A stretch of 64,000 bases of DNA from Thalassospira sp. (GTDB lineage: Bacteria > Pseudomonadota > Alphaproteobacteria > Rhodospirillales > Thalassospiraceae). The stretch covers positions 1 through 64,000 of the forward strand of contig NZ_JAUYHK010000021.1 of assembly GCF_030690045.1 (NCBI RefSeq), in the 5' to 3' direction. This document shows, one piece after another, positions 8,462 to 17,021 of the stretch; the stretch's first letter is position 1; each line of letters begins with the position of its first letter. Below the pieces are notes generated by a model. That model made no database searches. It was not told the DNA's origin and saw only the letters and a program-made list of their open reading frames with translations. The position numbers were made by a program, and so were the translations under genes.

Positions 8462-8773
8462 TGCATCCTCCCGAGCATAATTGGGAACGGTTAAACTCAC
8501 CGTTCTTTCGTTGACAATTTCAACGACAAAGGTCGATATATCCTTTAGTATATATAATAACTACCCTTTTGGGTATCAATGGCTGAAAGTGGAAAAATAT
8601 AACGCGAAAGAAGAGGGGCGATATTTCCACGCAGTACAACAATGTAACCCTAGGGTGAAAGCTGAATGGAGTACCGAAGGGACGAAAGTTTATCGGATGA
8701 TAGCAATATAAAAGCCCGTACCCCATATGATAAACTATCTTATGTGGTCTCAATCAGGGGGAGGAGCTGCGCA

Positions 8774-9934
8774 ATGGAGATAATTGGGGAATCTCTTTTG
8801 TCGTCAAGGAACTATCCTTGCGTGCTTTTTGTCGATGATGAGGAGGCTCTTCTGGCTTCTGTTCGGCGCATGCTGCGTACCCAATGTATCCTGAAAACCT
8901 GCAGTGATCCGCATGAAGCCCTCAAATTGCTTCGGCAGTCTCCTGACCAGTTCGATGCTATTATTTCCGACATGATGATGCCGGGATTGAACGGGGTGGA
9001 GTTTTTGGCGGAGGCCAGATCCGTATCTCCCGATACGCCGCGCATACTTCTCTCCGGCAGTCTTACGGAGACGGCATTGAGGGAGGCAATCAATAAAGCC
9101 GGTATCACGCGTGTTCTGGTAAAACCTATTCCGGCGCATGCTATTTTGAATATTGTTCGCGATATAGTGTCTGACGAGAATGGCGAGGTTAGGCCGTCCC
9201 GCTTGATGATTGAAAGAATGCGAACCGCACTAAAAGAAGATCATACGGTCGTCTTTCAATCCCGTGTTGATGCCCAAAACTTCGGTGTGATCGGTATAGA
9301 GGCACTGAGTCGGTTTCCCGAGTTGCAAAATACCTTTACGCTCGAAGAGATCATTACGGGGGCAGAAGATCATCCGGTGATCGGGGCTCTAACCTTTAAA
9401 GTCTTGGATTTTATTATCCACCATCGGGATGTGATCGGCTCCAGATTTGGTGCGGTACCAATCTCGGTCAATCTGTCGCCGCATTCGATTTCTGATAGCA
9501 ATTTTGTGAATAGCTTGCTGGATTTCCTGTCTACCTGTCGGAATTTGCCAAAGATAGAGTTCGAAATCACTGAGCAGAGCAATCTTGCATTCACTGCGGA
9601 ATTTCAGAAGAATCTACCCCGTTTGCGCGCTGCGGGTTATCCGGTATTCATCGATGATTTTGGTGCGGGCAACAATTCGATGTCATTGTTGCGGAAGGGG
9701 CATTTTTCCGGACTGAAGCTCGACAAATCATTGATCGCCCGTCTTGATGATCACAATACAATCGACAGCTCTTTTGTCGAGTGGGTCACTCACGCCGCTC
9801 ACCAGCTTGGTATGACTGTCATCGCAGAAGGGGTAGAAACGCTGGATGCTGCAACGTTCCTTCAACATATAGGTGTCGATGAACTGCAGGGATATTTTTT
9901 TGGGCATCCGGGACCCTTGCCGTCGATAAATTGA
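8774..9934 (+). CDS. Receiver-EAL protein (c-di-GMP phosphodiesterase)
   Basis: 386 residues from the ATG at 8774, preceded by GGGGAGGAG. Residues 15-135 are a CheY-like receiver (VLFVDDEEA, phospho-acceptor Asp66 in IISDMMMPG, Lys in VLVKPI). Residues about 145-385 form an EAL domain that keeps the catalytic motifs: IEALSRF, IEFEITE, VFIDDFGAGNNS, LKLDKS, VIAEGVET and LQGYFFG. It should hydrolyse c-di-GMP in response to phosphorylation. It lies divergent from the kinase/binding-protein pair across about 310 bp. Confidence 0.9.
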   Translation: MEIIGESLLSSRNYPCVLFVDDEEALLASVRRMLRTQCILKTCSDPHEALKLLRQSPDQFDAIISDMMMPGLNGVEFLAEARSVSPDTPRILLSGSLTETALREAINKAGITRVLVKPIPAHAILNIVRDIVSDENGEVRPSRLMIERMRTALKEDHTVVFQSRVDAQNFGVIGIEALSRFPELQNTFTLEEIITGAEDHPVIGALTFKVLDFIIHHRDVIGSRFGAVPISVNLSPHSISDSNFVNSLLDFLSTCRNLPKIEFEITEQSNLAFTAEFQKNLPRLRAAGYPVFIDDFGAGNNSMSLLRKGHFSGLKLDKSLIARLDDHNTIDSSFVEWVTHAAHQLGMTVIAEGVETLDAATFLQHIGVDELQGYFFGHPGPLPSIN

Positions 9935-10131
9935 AAGAAAAACCAGAAAAGAACTATTCTCGCCAATACACACTTATCCTCCGAATGCTCTTTCGTTGGT
10001 GTTTGGCAAGGTGCCATCAGTTGATGTGACGCTCCAGTACGTGTCGCATGAAAATTCGGTTCCTATGCTTCCCAAGAGAGCGAAACAACTCTAAGTGTTA
10101 TGTATATGAATTTTGGCTGGCGGAGGTAGCG

Positions 10132-11358
10132 ATGAATAAAGTTCTTTTCGTTGATGACAACACCAATGTTCTGAATGGATTACGCCGTCGCCTTCGTGCC
10201 GCCTGCCCCTCATGGACGACATCATTTGCTGCCAGCGGTGCTGAGGCACTTGCTCTTTGCGAACAAAACTCTTTTGACGTTGTTGTCACAGACATGAGAA
10301 TGCCGGGCATGGATGGGGCTGAGCTTCTTGGTCATGTGCGAAAGTATATTCCGGATGCTGCACGTATTATCCTCTCGGGTTTTTCAGAAGATGAAGCTAT
10401 TTTGCGGACAGTTGGCCCAGCGCATCAATATCTCGCCAAACCCTGTGACGACGAATTACTGATAGAGACAATTCAGCATACGCTTGAGTTGCGCAAGATT
10501 TTGACGACTCCCAAGCTCCGTATGCTGATTGGAAACATTGAAGCTTTGGCATCTCCTCCCGATACTTACACCCGGCTCGTTCAGGCCCTTGAAGATCCGA
10601 GGGTCGGCCAGGAGCGTATCACGGCAATCGTTTCGTCTGACATTGCGTTGACCGCGGAAGTGCTGAAATTGACCAATTCGGCTTACTTTTCGTTACCTGC
10701 AAAAGTGACAACTATTTCTCACGCTGTGCGCATGATTGGTACTGAAACCTTGAAGTCGCTTGCTCTCTTTGTTGGAATATTCAGGACTTTTGAAGGTTCG
10801 ATCGGAACGAACCTTCAAATCAAGAATCTTTGCCAAAGGTCTCAGCAAATAGGGGTTTCTGCGGCATTGATCGCGGAGAAAGAGAAGCTTGATAAATCGA
10901 CATGTCAAATTTTGCCGGCAATCGGGATGCTTAGTCATGTTGGCAGTCTCGTGCTGTATCTGAATTATTCGAAGCAAATGGAAGAAGCTGTTGCCCTCAT
11001 TGAACGGGAAAAGATCACGATTATTGAGGCGGAGCAGCAACAGTTCGGTGCCGCGCATCCGGAAATCGGAGCCTACCTTCTGGGGCTTTGGGGCTTCCCG
11101 GAGCAGGTTGTCCAAACCGTTACCTATCATCATCGTCCGTTTGATTTTCCGCACAATGACATGACCGGATTGACAGCCATATATGCGGCCCAGCTTCTCT
11201 CGCGGGAAGTTGCCAAACAAGGCTATGATGTTGAGGGTGATATCGAGACCAAAATTGATATCCCATATTTGACGCGTATCGGTAAAGTTGATCGCATACC
11301 TGTCTGGCGTGATATCGTCGCCACCGTCCTGAAAAGTTATGAGCGGATGGATCATTAG
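10132..11358 (+). CDS. Receiver-HDOD response regulator
   Basis: 408 residues from the ATG at 10132, which has CGGAGG upstream. Residues 1-120 are a receiver with DD at 8-9, Asp54 (VVVTDMRMPGMDG) and a conserved lysine (LAKPCDD). Residues about 140-340 match an HDOD domain: SPPDTYTRLVQALEDPRV, then DIALTAEVLKLTNSAYFS and HPEIGAYLLGLWGFPEQVV. HDOD domains are catalytically dead HD relatives used as signalling outputs. It is the second of three receiver genes in a row. Confidence 0.88.
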   Translation: MNKVLFVDDNTNVLNGLRRRLRAACPSWTTSFAASGAEALALCEQNSFDVVVTDMRMPGMDGAELLGHVRKYIPDAARIILSGFSEDEAILRTVGPAHQYLAKPCDDELLIETIQHTLELRKILTTPKLRMLIGNIEALASPPDTYTRLVQALEDPRVGQERITAIVSSDIALTAEVLKLTNSAYFSLPAKVTTISHAVRMIGTETLKSLALFVGIFRTFEGSIGTNLQIKNLCQRSQQIGVSAALIAEKEKLDKSTCQILPAIGMLSHVGSLVLYLNYSKQMEEAVALIEREKITIIEAEQQQFGAAHPEIGAYLLGLWGFPEQVVQTVTYHHRPFDFPHNDMTGLTAIYAAQLLSREVAKQGYDVEGDIETKIDIPYLTRIGKVDRIPVWRDIVATVLKSYERMDH

Positions 11359-11370
11359 AAACTTACGGAG

Positions 11371-12007
11371 ATGCCTCTCATAGCGAAGCGGAACATTCTC
11401 TTTGTTTGATGACGACAACCTGCTGATGGCAATCAGGCGTCAATTGCGCGGAAAATTTGATCTTCTGACATCGGTTGGCGGTAAACACGCGCTTGATCTG
11501 TTAAAGGAACAAGAGATTGCCGTATGTGTAGCCGACATGCGCATGCCCAATATGGATGGCCTCCAATTGTTGGAAAAAGTACAGCAGATCAGTCCGGAAA
11601 CGGTTCGCATCATGCTCACCGGCAATGCGGATCAGGCAACGGCGATTGATGCAATCAATAAAGGCCGAATATTTCGCTTCTTTTCCAAGCCCTACGATAG
11701 CGACCTTCTCGAGCAGGGGCTGAACGATGCGTTACGTCAGTACCGACTGGTTACGGCCGAAAAGAGCCTGATTGAAGAAATATTGGCTGGCAGCGTCAAG
11801 GTGTTGACAGATGTTATGGCACAAATGAATCCAGCAATCTTTGGTCGGACGATGAAGATCAAGAGATGGTGTGACCGGATTGCACCGGAACTTCAGTACC
11901 TCTGTTCATGTGTAGAGAATTGCACTCATCCATGGCCAAACTCGCACTCATCGCGTTTTTTGGGCCCCGCTTGTGTGATTTTATCACCATCGCTCAAATC
12001 ACATTAA
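11371..12007 (+). pseudogene. Frameshifted receiver-domain regulator
   Basis: The frame from the ATG at 11371 reads MPLIAKRNILFV and then stops. One extra T near 11405-11408 shifts it off the frame that continues as DDDNLLMAIRRQLR with a full receiver (VCVADMRMPNMDG, RFFSKPYDSD). A TTG at 11402 could still start the shifted frame but would lack the first strand. The protein ends soon after RTMKIKRWCDRIAPELQ, followed by unrelated-looking residues, so the output domain is also lost. It resembles its HDOD neighbour's receiver and is probably a decayed third regulator; a sequencing error at the T-run is the alternative. Confidence 0.65.
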
Positions 12008-12159
12008 TTGCGAATGAGATCAGATTATCTGCCACCAGATCGCAATCGTCTCGGTGAAATCACTTTAACCTTCAAAATGCACCTGCCACTGATCCATAGA
12101 TGTTCTGTATATTTTTGGAATTTCTAGCGGTAACTAAGACAAATTCTTCCCTCGCTTAT

Positions 12160-12231
12160 GCTGCTATTTTTACGCATTTTTTATGCTTGGCATCGGTTCA
12201 GGACACGTTTCTGCCATCGCATTTTTACGGT
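12160..12231 (+). promoter_or_regulatory. Candidate kdp control region with ATTTTTACG repeats
   Basis: ATTTTTACGC near 12165-12174 and ATTTTTACGG at 12221-12230 are direct repeats about 56 bp apart, 50-115 bp before the first small gene of the operon. They resemble the T-rich TTTTTACA core of the KdpE site in Escherichia coli. Assignment as KdpE boxes is inference. Confidence 0.35.
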
Positions 12232-12280
12232 CCTCCCTCCTAGCCTGTAGCGGTTGATGCGAACACTACAGGAGTATCCC

Positions 12281-12364
12281 ATGTTCGATCTGATCTATGC
12301 CGTTCTGGCATTGGGTGCCTTTGCCATGTGCGGGCTTGCGGTACGCGGCTGCGCGCGGATTTAG
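12281..12364 (+). CDS. Small membrane ORF before kdpF
   Basis: 27 residues, mostly one hydrophobic helix (LIYAVLALGAFAMCGLAVRGC), with AGGAG 7 nt upstream of the ATG. It is followed 8 nt later by kdpF. Its good ribosome site and operon position suggest it is translated. It may be a second KdpF-like single-span peptide; I do not know an assigned function. Confidence 0.5.
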   Translation: MFDLIYAVLALGAFAMCGLAVRGCARI

Positions 12365-12372
12365 GAGGTTCC

Positions 12373-12459
12373 ATGATCAGTTACATCCTTGGCGGTGCGG
12401 TATCAGCTGCGCTGATTATCTACCTGTTTTACGCCCTGATCCGGGCCGAAAAATTCTAG
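12373..12459 (+). CDS. kdpF: KdpF, small subunit of the Kdp K+ transporter
   Basis: 28 residues: a single membrane helix ([20 protein letters not shown]) ending RAEKF. TAGGAGGTTCC precedes the ATG. The short length, the Y-L-x-Y-A-L-x-R-x-E-x-F ending and the place directly before kdpA fit KdpF, which stabilises the KdpABC complex. Confidence 0.85.
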   Translation: MISYILGGAVSAALIIYLFYALIRAEKF

Positions 12460-12472
12460 GACGGAGTTCCCG

Positions 12473-14182
12473 ATGACAACCGATCTCGGCCAGTTCGTGC
12501 TTTATTGCGCGATCCTGCTGGCGTGCGCCCCGTTGCTGGGCGGGTATATGTACCGGGTTTACAGCGGACAGGCGGTTTTGCTGTCCCCCGTTTTCAAACC
12601 GGTTGAGAAAGTCATTTATCGCATCTGCGGCATCGACGCGCAGGCATCGCAACATTGGTCGCGCTATGCCGTGACCCTTCTGGCCTTCAACGCAGCCGGA
12701 TGGGTTTTGCTGTTTGCCATTCTGCGTTTGCAGCATCTTCTGCCGTGGAATCCGGCTGGATTGCCGCCGATGTCGTCCGACCTTGCCTTTAACACAGCAA
12801 TCAGTTTCGTGACCAACACCAACTGGCAAGCCTATGGCGGCGAAACCACATTGTCCTATTTCAGCCAGATGGTTGGCCTGACCATGCAGAACTTTGTCAG
12901 TGCATCGACGGGCATGGCGGTTGGCGTTGCCGTGATCCGCGGGTTTGCCGGTCGCAAAATTCGTGATCTTGGCAATTTCCACGTCGATATGACGCGCGGG
13001 GTTCTTTACATTCTGTTGCCGCTGTCGATTGTGGCGGCAATTTTCCTGATGTCGCAGGGGGTTCCGCAGAACCTGAATTCCTATGTCGATGCAACCACGC
13101 TTGAGGGTACAAAGCAGGTTCTGGCGCAGGGACCGGCCGCATCGCAGATTGCGATCAAACAGCTTGGCACCAATGGTGGCGGTTTCTTTAACGTCAACTC
13201 GTCGCATCCCTACGAAAACCCGACACCGCTCAGCAATCTGCTTCAGATGGTTTATCTGCTGCTGATTCCCGCCGCCTTCTGCTTCCTGTTTGGCAGGATG
13301 GTCAATGACAAGCGCCAGGGAATTGCGATTTTCGCCGTGATGGCCGTGCTGTTTGTTGCCGGTTTTGCCGCAACCTATAGTGCTGAAAAGGCAGGCAATG
13401 CGTTGCTTGCCAATAACAGTTCGATTATCGCCGATCCGGGCAATATGGAAGGCAAGGAAACCCGATTTGGTATCCTGAATTCCACCCTGTGGGCGACGGC
13501 GACGACGGCTGCGTCGAACGGATCGGTCAATGCCATGCATGACAGCATGACACCGCTTGGCGGTATGGTCGCGATGTTGAACATGCAGCTTGGCGAGATC
13601 GTTTATGGCGGTGTCGGTGCCGGTTTCTACGGCATGTTGCTGTTTGTTGTTCTGACGGTCTTTATTGCCGGACTTATGGTCGGGCGAACGCCGGAATATC
13701 TTGGCAAGAAGATCGAAGCCCGTGAGATCAAGCTGGCGGTTCTCGCCATCCTGACCATGCCAATCGGCATTCTGGTCTTCGGGGCCTTGGCGGCCACCGT
13801 TCCGGTCGCCCTGACGGCGGTGCAGGATGCCGGTCCGCACGGGCTTTCGGAAATCCTGTATGCCTATAGCTCGGCGACGGGCAATAACGGCTCGGCCTTT
13901 GCCGGGTTCGGGGCCGGAATACCGTTCCATACCACCTTGCAGGGCATTGCGATGCTGCTGGGGCGCTATGGGTTTATCATTCCGATCCTGGCGATTGCCG
14001 GTTCCCTCGGGGCGAAGAATGTCGTTCCCGTTTCGGGTGGGACCTTCCCGACCCACGGTCCGCTTTTCGTTGCCCTTCTGATTGCCGTCATTCTGATTGT
14101 CGGTGGTCTCACTTTCTTCCCGGCACTGGCACTCGGCCCGATTGCGGAGCATTTCGCAATGCTGGCCGGAACCGTCTATTGA
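12473..14182 (+). CDS. kdpA: KdpA, K+-binding channel-like subunit
   Basis: 569 residues, the usual family length, with about ten membrane helices. Selectivity-filter loops are visible: [31 protein letters not shown], STTxA-like [16 protein letters not shown] and [13 protein letters not shown]. The end has [17 protein letters not shown]. KdpA binds and moves K+ in the high-affinity Kdp-ATPase of the inner membrane. The ATG at 12473 is preceded by GGAG. A long antisense open frame over this gene is a shadow. Confidence 0.98.
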   Translation: MTTDLGQFVLYCAILLACAPLLGGYMYRVYSGQAVLLSPVFKPVEKVIYRICGIDAQASQHWSRYAVTLLAFNAAGWVLLFAILRLQHLLPWNPAGLPPMSSDLAFNTAISFVTNTNWQAYGGETTLSYFSQMVGLTMQNFVSASTGMAVGVAVIRGFAGRKIRDLGNFHVDMTRGVLYILLPLSIVAAIFLMSQGVPQNLNSYVDATTLEGTKQVLAQGPAASQIAIKQLGTNGGGFFNVNSSHPYENPTPLSNLLQMVYLLLIPAAFCFLFGRMVNDKRQGIAIFAVMAVLFVAGFAATYSAEKAGNALLANNSSIIADPGNMEGKETRFGILNSTLWATATTAASNGSVNAMHDSMTPLGGMVAMLNMQLGEIVYGGVGAGFYGMLLFVVLTVFIAGLMVGRTPEYLGKKIEAREIKLAVLAILTMPIGILVFGALAATVPVALTAVQDAGPHGLSEILYAYSSATGNNGSAFAGFGAGIPFHTTLQGIAMLLGRYGFIIPILAIAGSLGAKNVVPVSGGTFPTHGPLFVALLIAVILIVGGLTFFPALALGPIAEHFAMLAGTVY

Positions 14183-14199
14183 CCGGAGGAGTACAGAAA

Positions 14200-16233
14200 A
14201 TGAAGAAAACAGAAAATACCCGTCTGCTGGACGGGGCGCTTGTCCGGACCGCCAGTATCGCGGCGTTTCGCAAGCTTGATCCGAGGATCATGATCCGCAA
14301 TCCGGTGATGTTCATGGTTGAGACCGGTGCGGTGATGGCAACTGTCATCAGCATCCATACCGGCATGACGGGCGGGCCGGATCTGTCCACCCTGATGCAG
14401 ATTACGCTCTGGCTGTGGTTTACCGTCCTGTTTGCCAACTTTGCCGAGGCAGTTGCCGAAGGACGCGGCAAGGCACGGGCCGACAGCCTGCGATCAACCA
14501 ACAAGGAAACCCAGGCAAAAAAGCTGCGCAACGGGGAAAAGACCGCCGTTGAAATGGTCGCAAGCAGCCGCCTTTCACCCGGTGACTTTGTGCTGGTTGA
14601 GGCGGGTGATGTTATCCCGGTCGATGGCGAGATTGTCGAAGGGATTGCCTCGGTCGATGAATCTGCGATTACCGGGGAATCGGCCCCGGTCATCCGCGAA
14701 AGTGGCGGGGATCGGTCGGCGGTCACCGGCGGGACGCGGATTGTGTCGGACTGGCTTAAAGTCCGTGTCACCGCCAAGCCGGGCGAAAGTTTCCTTGATC
14801 GCATGATCGCGATGGTCGAAGGCGCGCAGCGTCAGAAAACACCAAACGAGATCGCGCTCAATATCCTGCTGGTCGGCATGTCGATCATCTTCCTGATCGT
14901 TGTCGTAACCCTTGAACCCTTTGCCCTGTTTTCGGGGACGTCGATCCCGATGGCGTTTCTGATTGCGTTGCTGGTTACCCTGATCCCGACGACAATCGGC
15001 GGTCTGCTATCGGCCATCGGGATTGCCGGTATGGATCGTTTGGTCCGGGCTAATGTGATTGCAAAGTCGGGTCGTGCGGTTGAGGCCGCAGGCGATGTGG
15101 ATACGTTGCTGCTTGATAAAACCGGGACGATTACCTTTGGCAACCGCATGGCGGACGCGTTTGTTCCGCTAAAGGGGATCAGTGATCGTGAACTGGCCGA
15201 AGCCGCAGCAATTGCGTCGCTGGTCGACGAGACGCCGGAAGGAAAATCGATTGTTGAACTGGCGGCAAAACTTTTCGATTTTCATGGCGATAAATCAAAA
15301 CTTGCCAGGGCCATTGCCTTTAGTGCCGAAACCCGTATGAGCGGGGCGGATATTGGCGATGATGAATATCGCAAGGGGGCAGGTGATGCAATGCGCGCCT
15401 ATGCCGAAGCCGGACCTGTCGTTGCAGAACTTGGCCGGATTGTTGACGGTATTGCCAAAACCGGCGGCACCCCGCTTGTCGTGGCGAAGAACCGCAAAAT
15501 CATGGGTGTCATTCACCTGAAAGACATCATCAAGCCGGGAATTCGCGAACGTTTTGCCGAATTGCGGGCAATGGGTATTCGCACAGTGATGATCACTGGC
15601 GATAACCCGCTGACAGCCGCAGCGATTGCGGCGGAAGCCGGTGTCGATGATTTTCTGGCCGAGGCAACACCGGAGAAGAAACTGGAACTGATCCGTCAGC
15701 AACAGGAAGGCGGGCGTCTTGTCGCCATGTGTGGTGACGGGTCGAACGATGCACCAGCACTGGCACAGGCCGATGTCGGGGTGGCAATGAATGACGGCAC
15801 CCAGGCAGCACGGGAAGCCGGAAACCTTGTCGATCTTGATAGTGATCCGACCAAGCTGATCGAGATCGTTCAGGTCGGCAAACAGTTGCTGATCAGCAGG
15901 GGCGCATTGACGACATTTTCAATCGCCAACGATGTCGCCAAATATTTTGCGATCCTGCCCGCCCTGTTCATCGCCACCTATCCGCAACTTGGTGCGCTGA
16001 ACATCATGGGGCTTGCCAGCCCGCAAAGTGCGATCCTTTCGGCGGTGATCTTCAACGCCCTGATCATTATCGCGCTGATCCCGCTGGCACTGCGCGGGGT
16101 GCGGTTTGTGCCGGGCAGTGCGGCGGCTCTGTTGCGTCGGAACCTTCTGATCTATGGCCTTGGTGGCCTGATCGTTCCCTTTGTCGGCATCAAGGTCATC
16201 GACCTTCTGATCAATGCCGTCGGTCTGGTTTAA
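14200..16233 (+). CDS. kdpB: KdpB, P-type ATPase subunit
   Basis: 677 residues from the ATG at 14200, which follows GGAGGAG; an upstream TTG is in frame but overlaps the kdpA stop. P-type ATPase signatures: actuator loop [10 protein letters not shown], phosphorylation site [12 protein letters not shown], the hinge [22 protein letters not shown], and [14 protein letters not shown]. It hydrolyses ATP to drive K+ uptake with KdpA and KdpC. It starts 17 nt after kdpA in the same operon. Confidence 0.98.
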   Translation: MKKTENTRLLDGALVRTASIAAFRKLDPRIMIRNPVMFMVETGAVMATVISIHTGMTGGPDLSTLMQITLWLWFTVLFANFAEAVAEGRGKARADSLRSTNKETQAKKLRNGEKTAVEMVASSRLSPGDFVLVEAGDVIPVDGEIVEGIASVDESAITGESAPVIRESGGDRSAVTGGTRIVSDWLKVRVTAKPGESFLDRMIAMVEGAQRQKTPNEIALNILLVGMSIIFLIVVVTLEPFALFSGTSIPMAFLIALLVTLIPTTIGGLLSAIGIAGMDRLVRANVIAKSGRAVEAAGDVDTLLLDKTGTITFGNRMADAFVPLKGISDRELAEAAAIASLVDETPEGKSIVELAAKLFDFHGDKSKLARAIAFSAETRMSGADIGDDEYRKGAGDAMRAYAEAGPVVAELGRIVDGIAKTGGTPLVVAKNRKIMGVIHLKDIIKPGIRERFAELRAMGIRTVMITGDNPLTAAAIAAEAGVDDFLAEATPEKKLELIRQQQEGGRLVAMCGDGSNDAPALAQADVGVAMNDGTQAAREAGNLVDLDSDPTKLIEIVQVGKQLLISRGALTTFSIANDVAKYFAILPALFIATYPQLGALNIMGLASPQSAILSAVIFNALIIIALIPLALRGVRFVPGSAAALLRRNLLIYGLGGLIVPFVGIKVIDLLINAVGLV

Positions 16234-16246
16234 CGGAGAATTTGTC

Positions 16247-16813
16247 ATGTTGAACTTGTTACGTCCGGCCATTGGTATGGCCGCAGTGATGACAGTGATA
16301 ACCGGGGTTGCCTATCCGTTGGCAATGACCGGGATCGGTCAGGGACTGTTTGCCGAGGAAGCCAATGGCAGCCTGATTGAAAAGGATGGTGTCGTGGTTG
16401 GTTCGCGTCTGATCGGCCAGAAATTTGAAAGCGATCGCTATTTCCATCCGCGCCCTTCCTATGCCGGTGACGGTTATGAGGGGGACAATTCCGGTGGTTC
16501 CAATCTTGGGGCGACCAGCCAGGAACTGGTAAGCGGGATCAAGGCCCGTGCCCTTGACCTGTCAGCGGAAAACGGTAATCGCCCGGTGCCGATAGATTTG
16601 CTGACGGCGTCGGGCAGCGGTCTTGACCCGGATATCTCGCCGGAAAGCGCCCGCTTCCAGATGGAAAGGGTGGCGAGAGCCAGAAACATTCCACTCAATG
16701 ATCTCGAGGAACTGGTTGCCGCCCATATTGAAGACAGGACCTTTGGCCTGATCGGGGAGCCGCGGGTCAATGTGCTGATATTGAATCTGGCTTTGGACGA
16801 AATGTCGTCCTGA
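16247..16813 (+). CDS. kdpC: KdpC, Kdp complex assembly subunit
   Basis: 188 residues from the ATG at 16247 (CGGAG upstream). One N-terminal membrane helix (AVMTVITGVAYPLAMTGIGQ), then the typical soluble part with GSRLIGQKF, YFHPRPSYAGDGY, SGGSNLG, ASGSGLDPDISP and a C-terminal GEPRVNVLILNLALD. KdpC is needed for assembly and affinity of the Kdp-ATPase. Last of the kdpFABC block; 208 bp separate it from kdpD. Confidence 0.97.
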   Translation: MLNLLRPAIGMAAVMTVITGVAYPLAMTGIGQGLFAEEANGSLIEKDGVVVGSRLIGQKFESDRYFHPRPSYAGDGYEGDNSGGSNLGATSQELVSGIKARALDLSAENGNRPVPIDLLTASGSGLDPDISPESARFQMERVARARNIPLNDLEELVAAHIEDRTFGLIGEPRVNVLILNLALDEMSS

Positions 16814-17021
16814 TCCGATGGGCCATTCCAAAAATACAGGGTACCGGGCTGTCTTTGGACAGTCCGGTGCCCGGCAAAGAAAGCTGCTGCGCGAGGCCGA
16901 GGAAATGCGTGCTGTCTGGCTCCGTAACACAGTGCTGTCAGTCTATCGGCGATTTATCCGCGCGATCCGCCGATGGTTCTGATATGACAGGATAAATACG
17001 AAAGGCTTTGATCGACCTGAC

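Noticed and set aside
12416..14152. 578-codon open frame antisense to kdpA
   Set aside because: The whole stretch mirrors kdpA codons and gives a Q/N/H/R-rich product without any domain; kdpA itself is certain.
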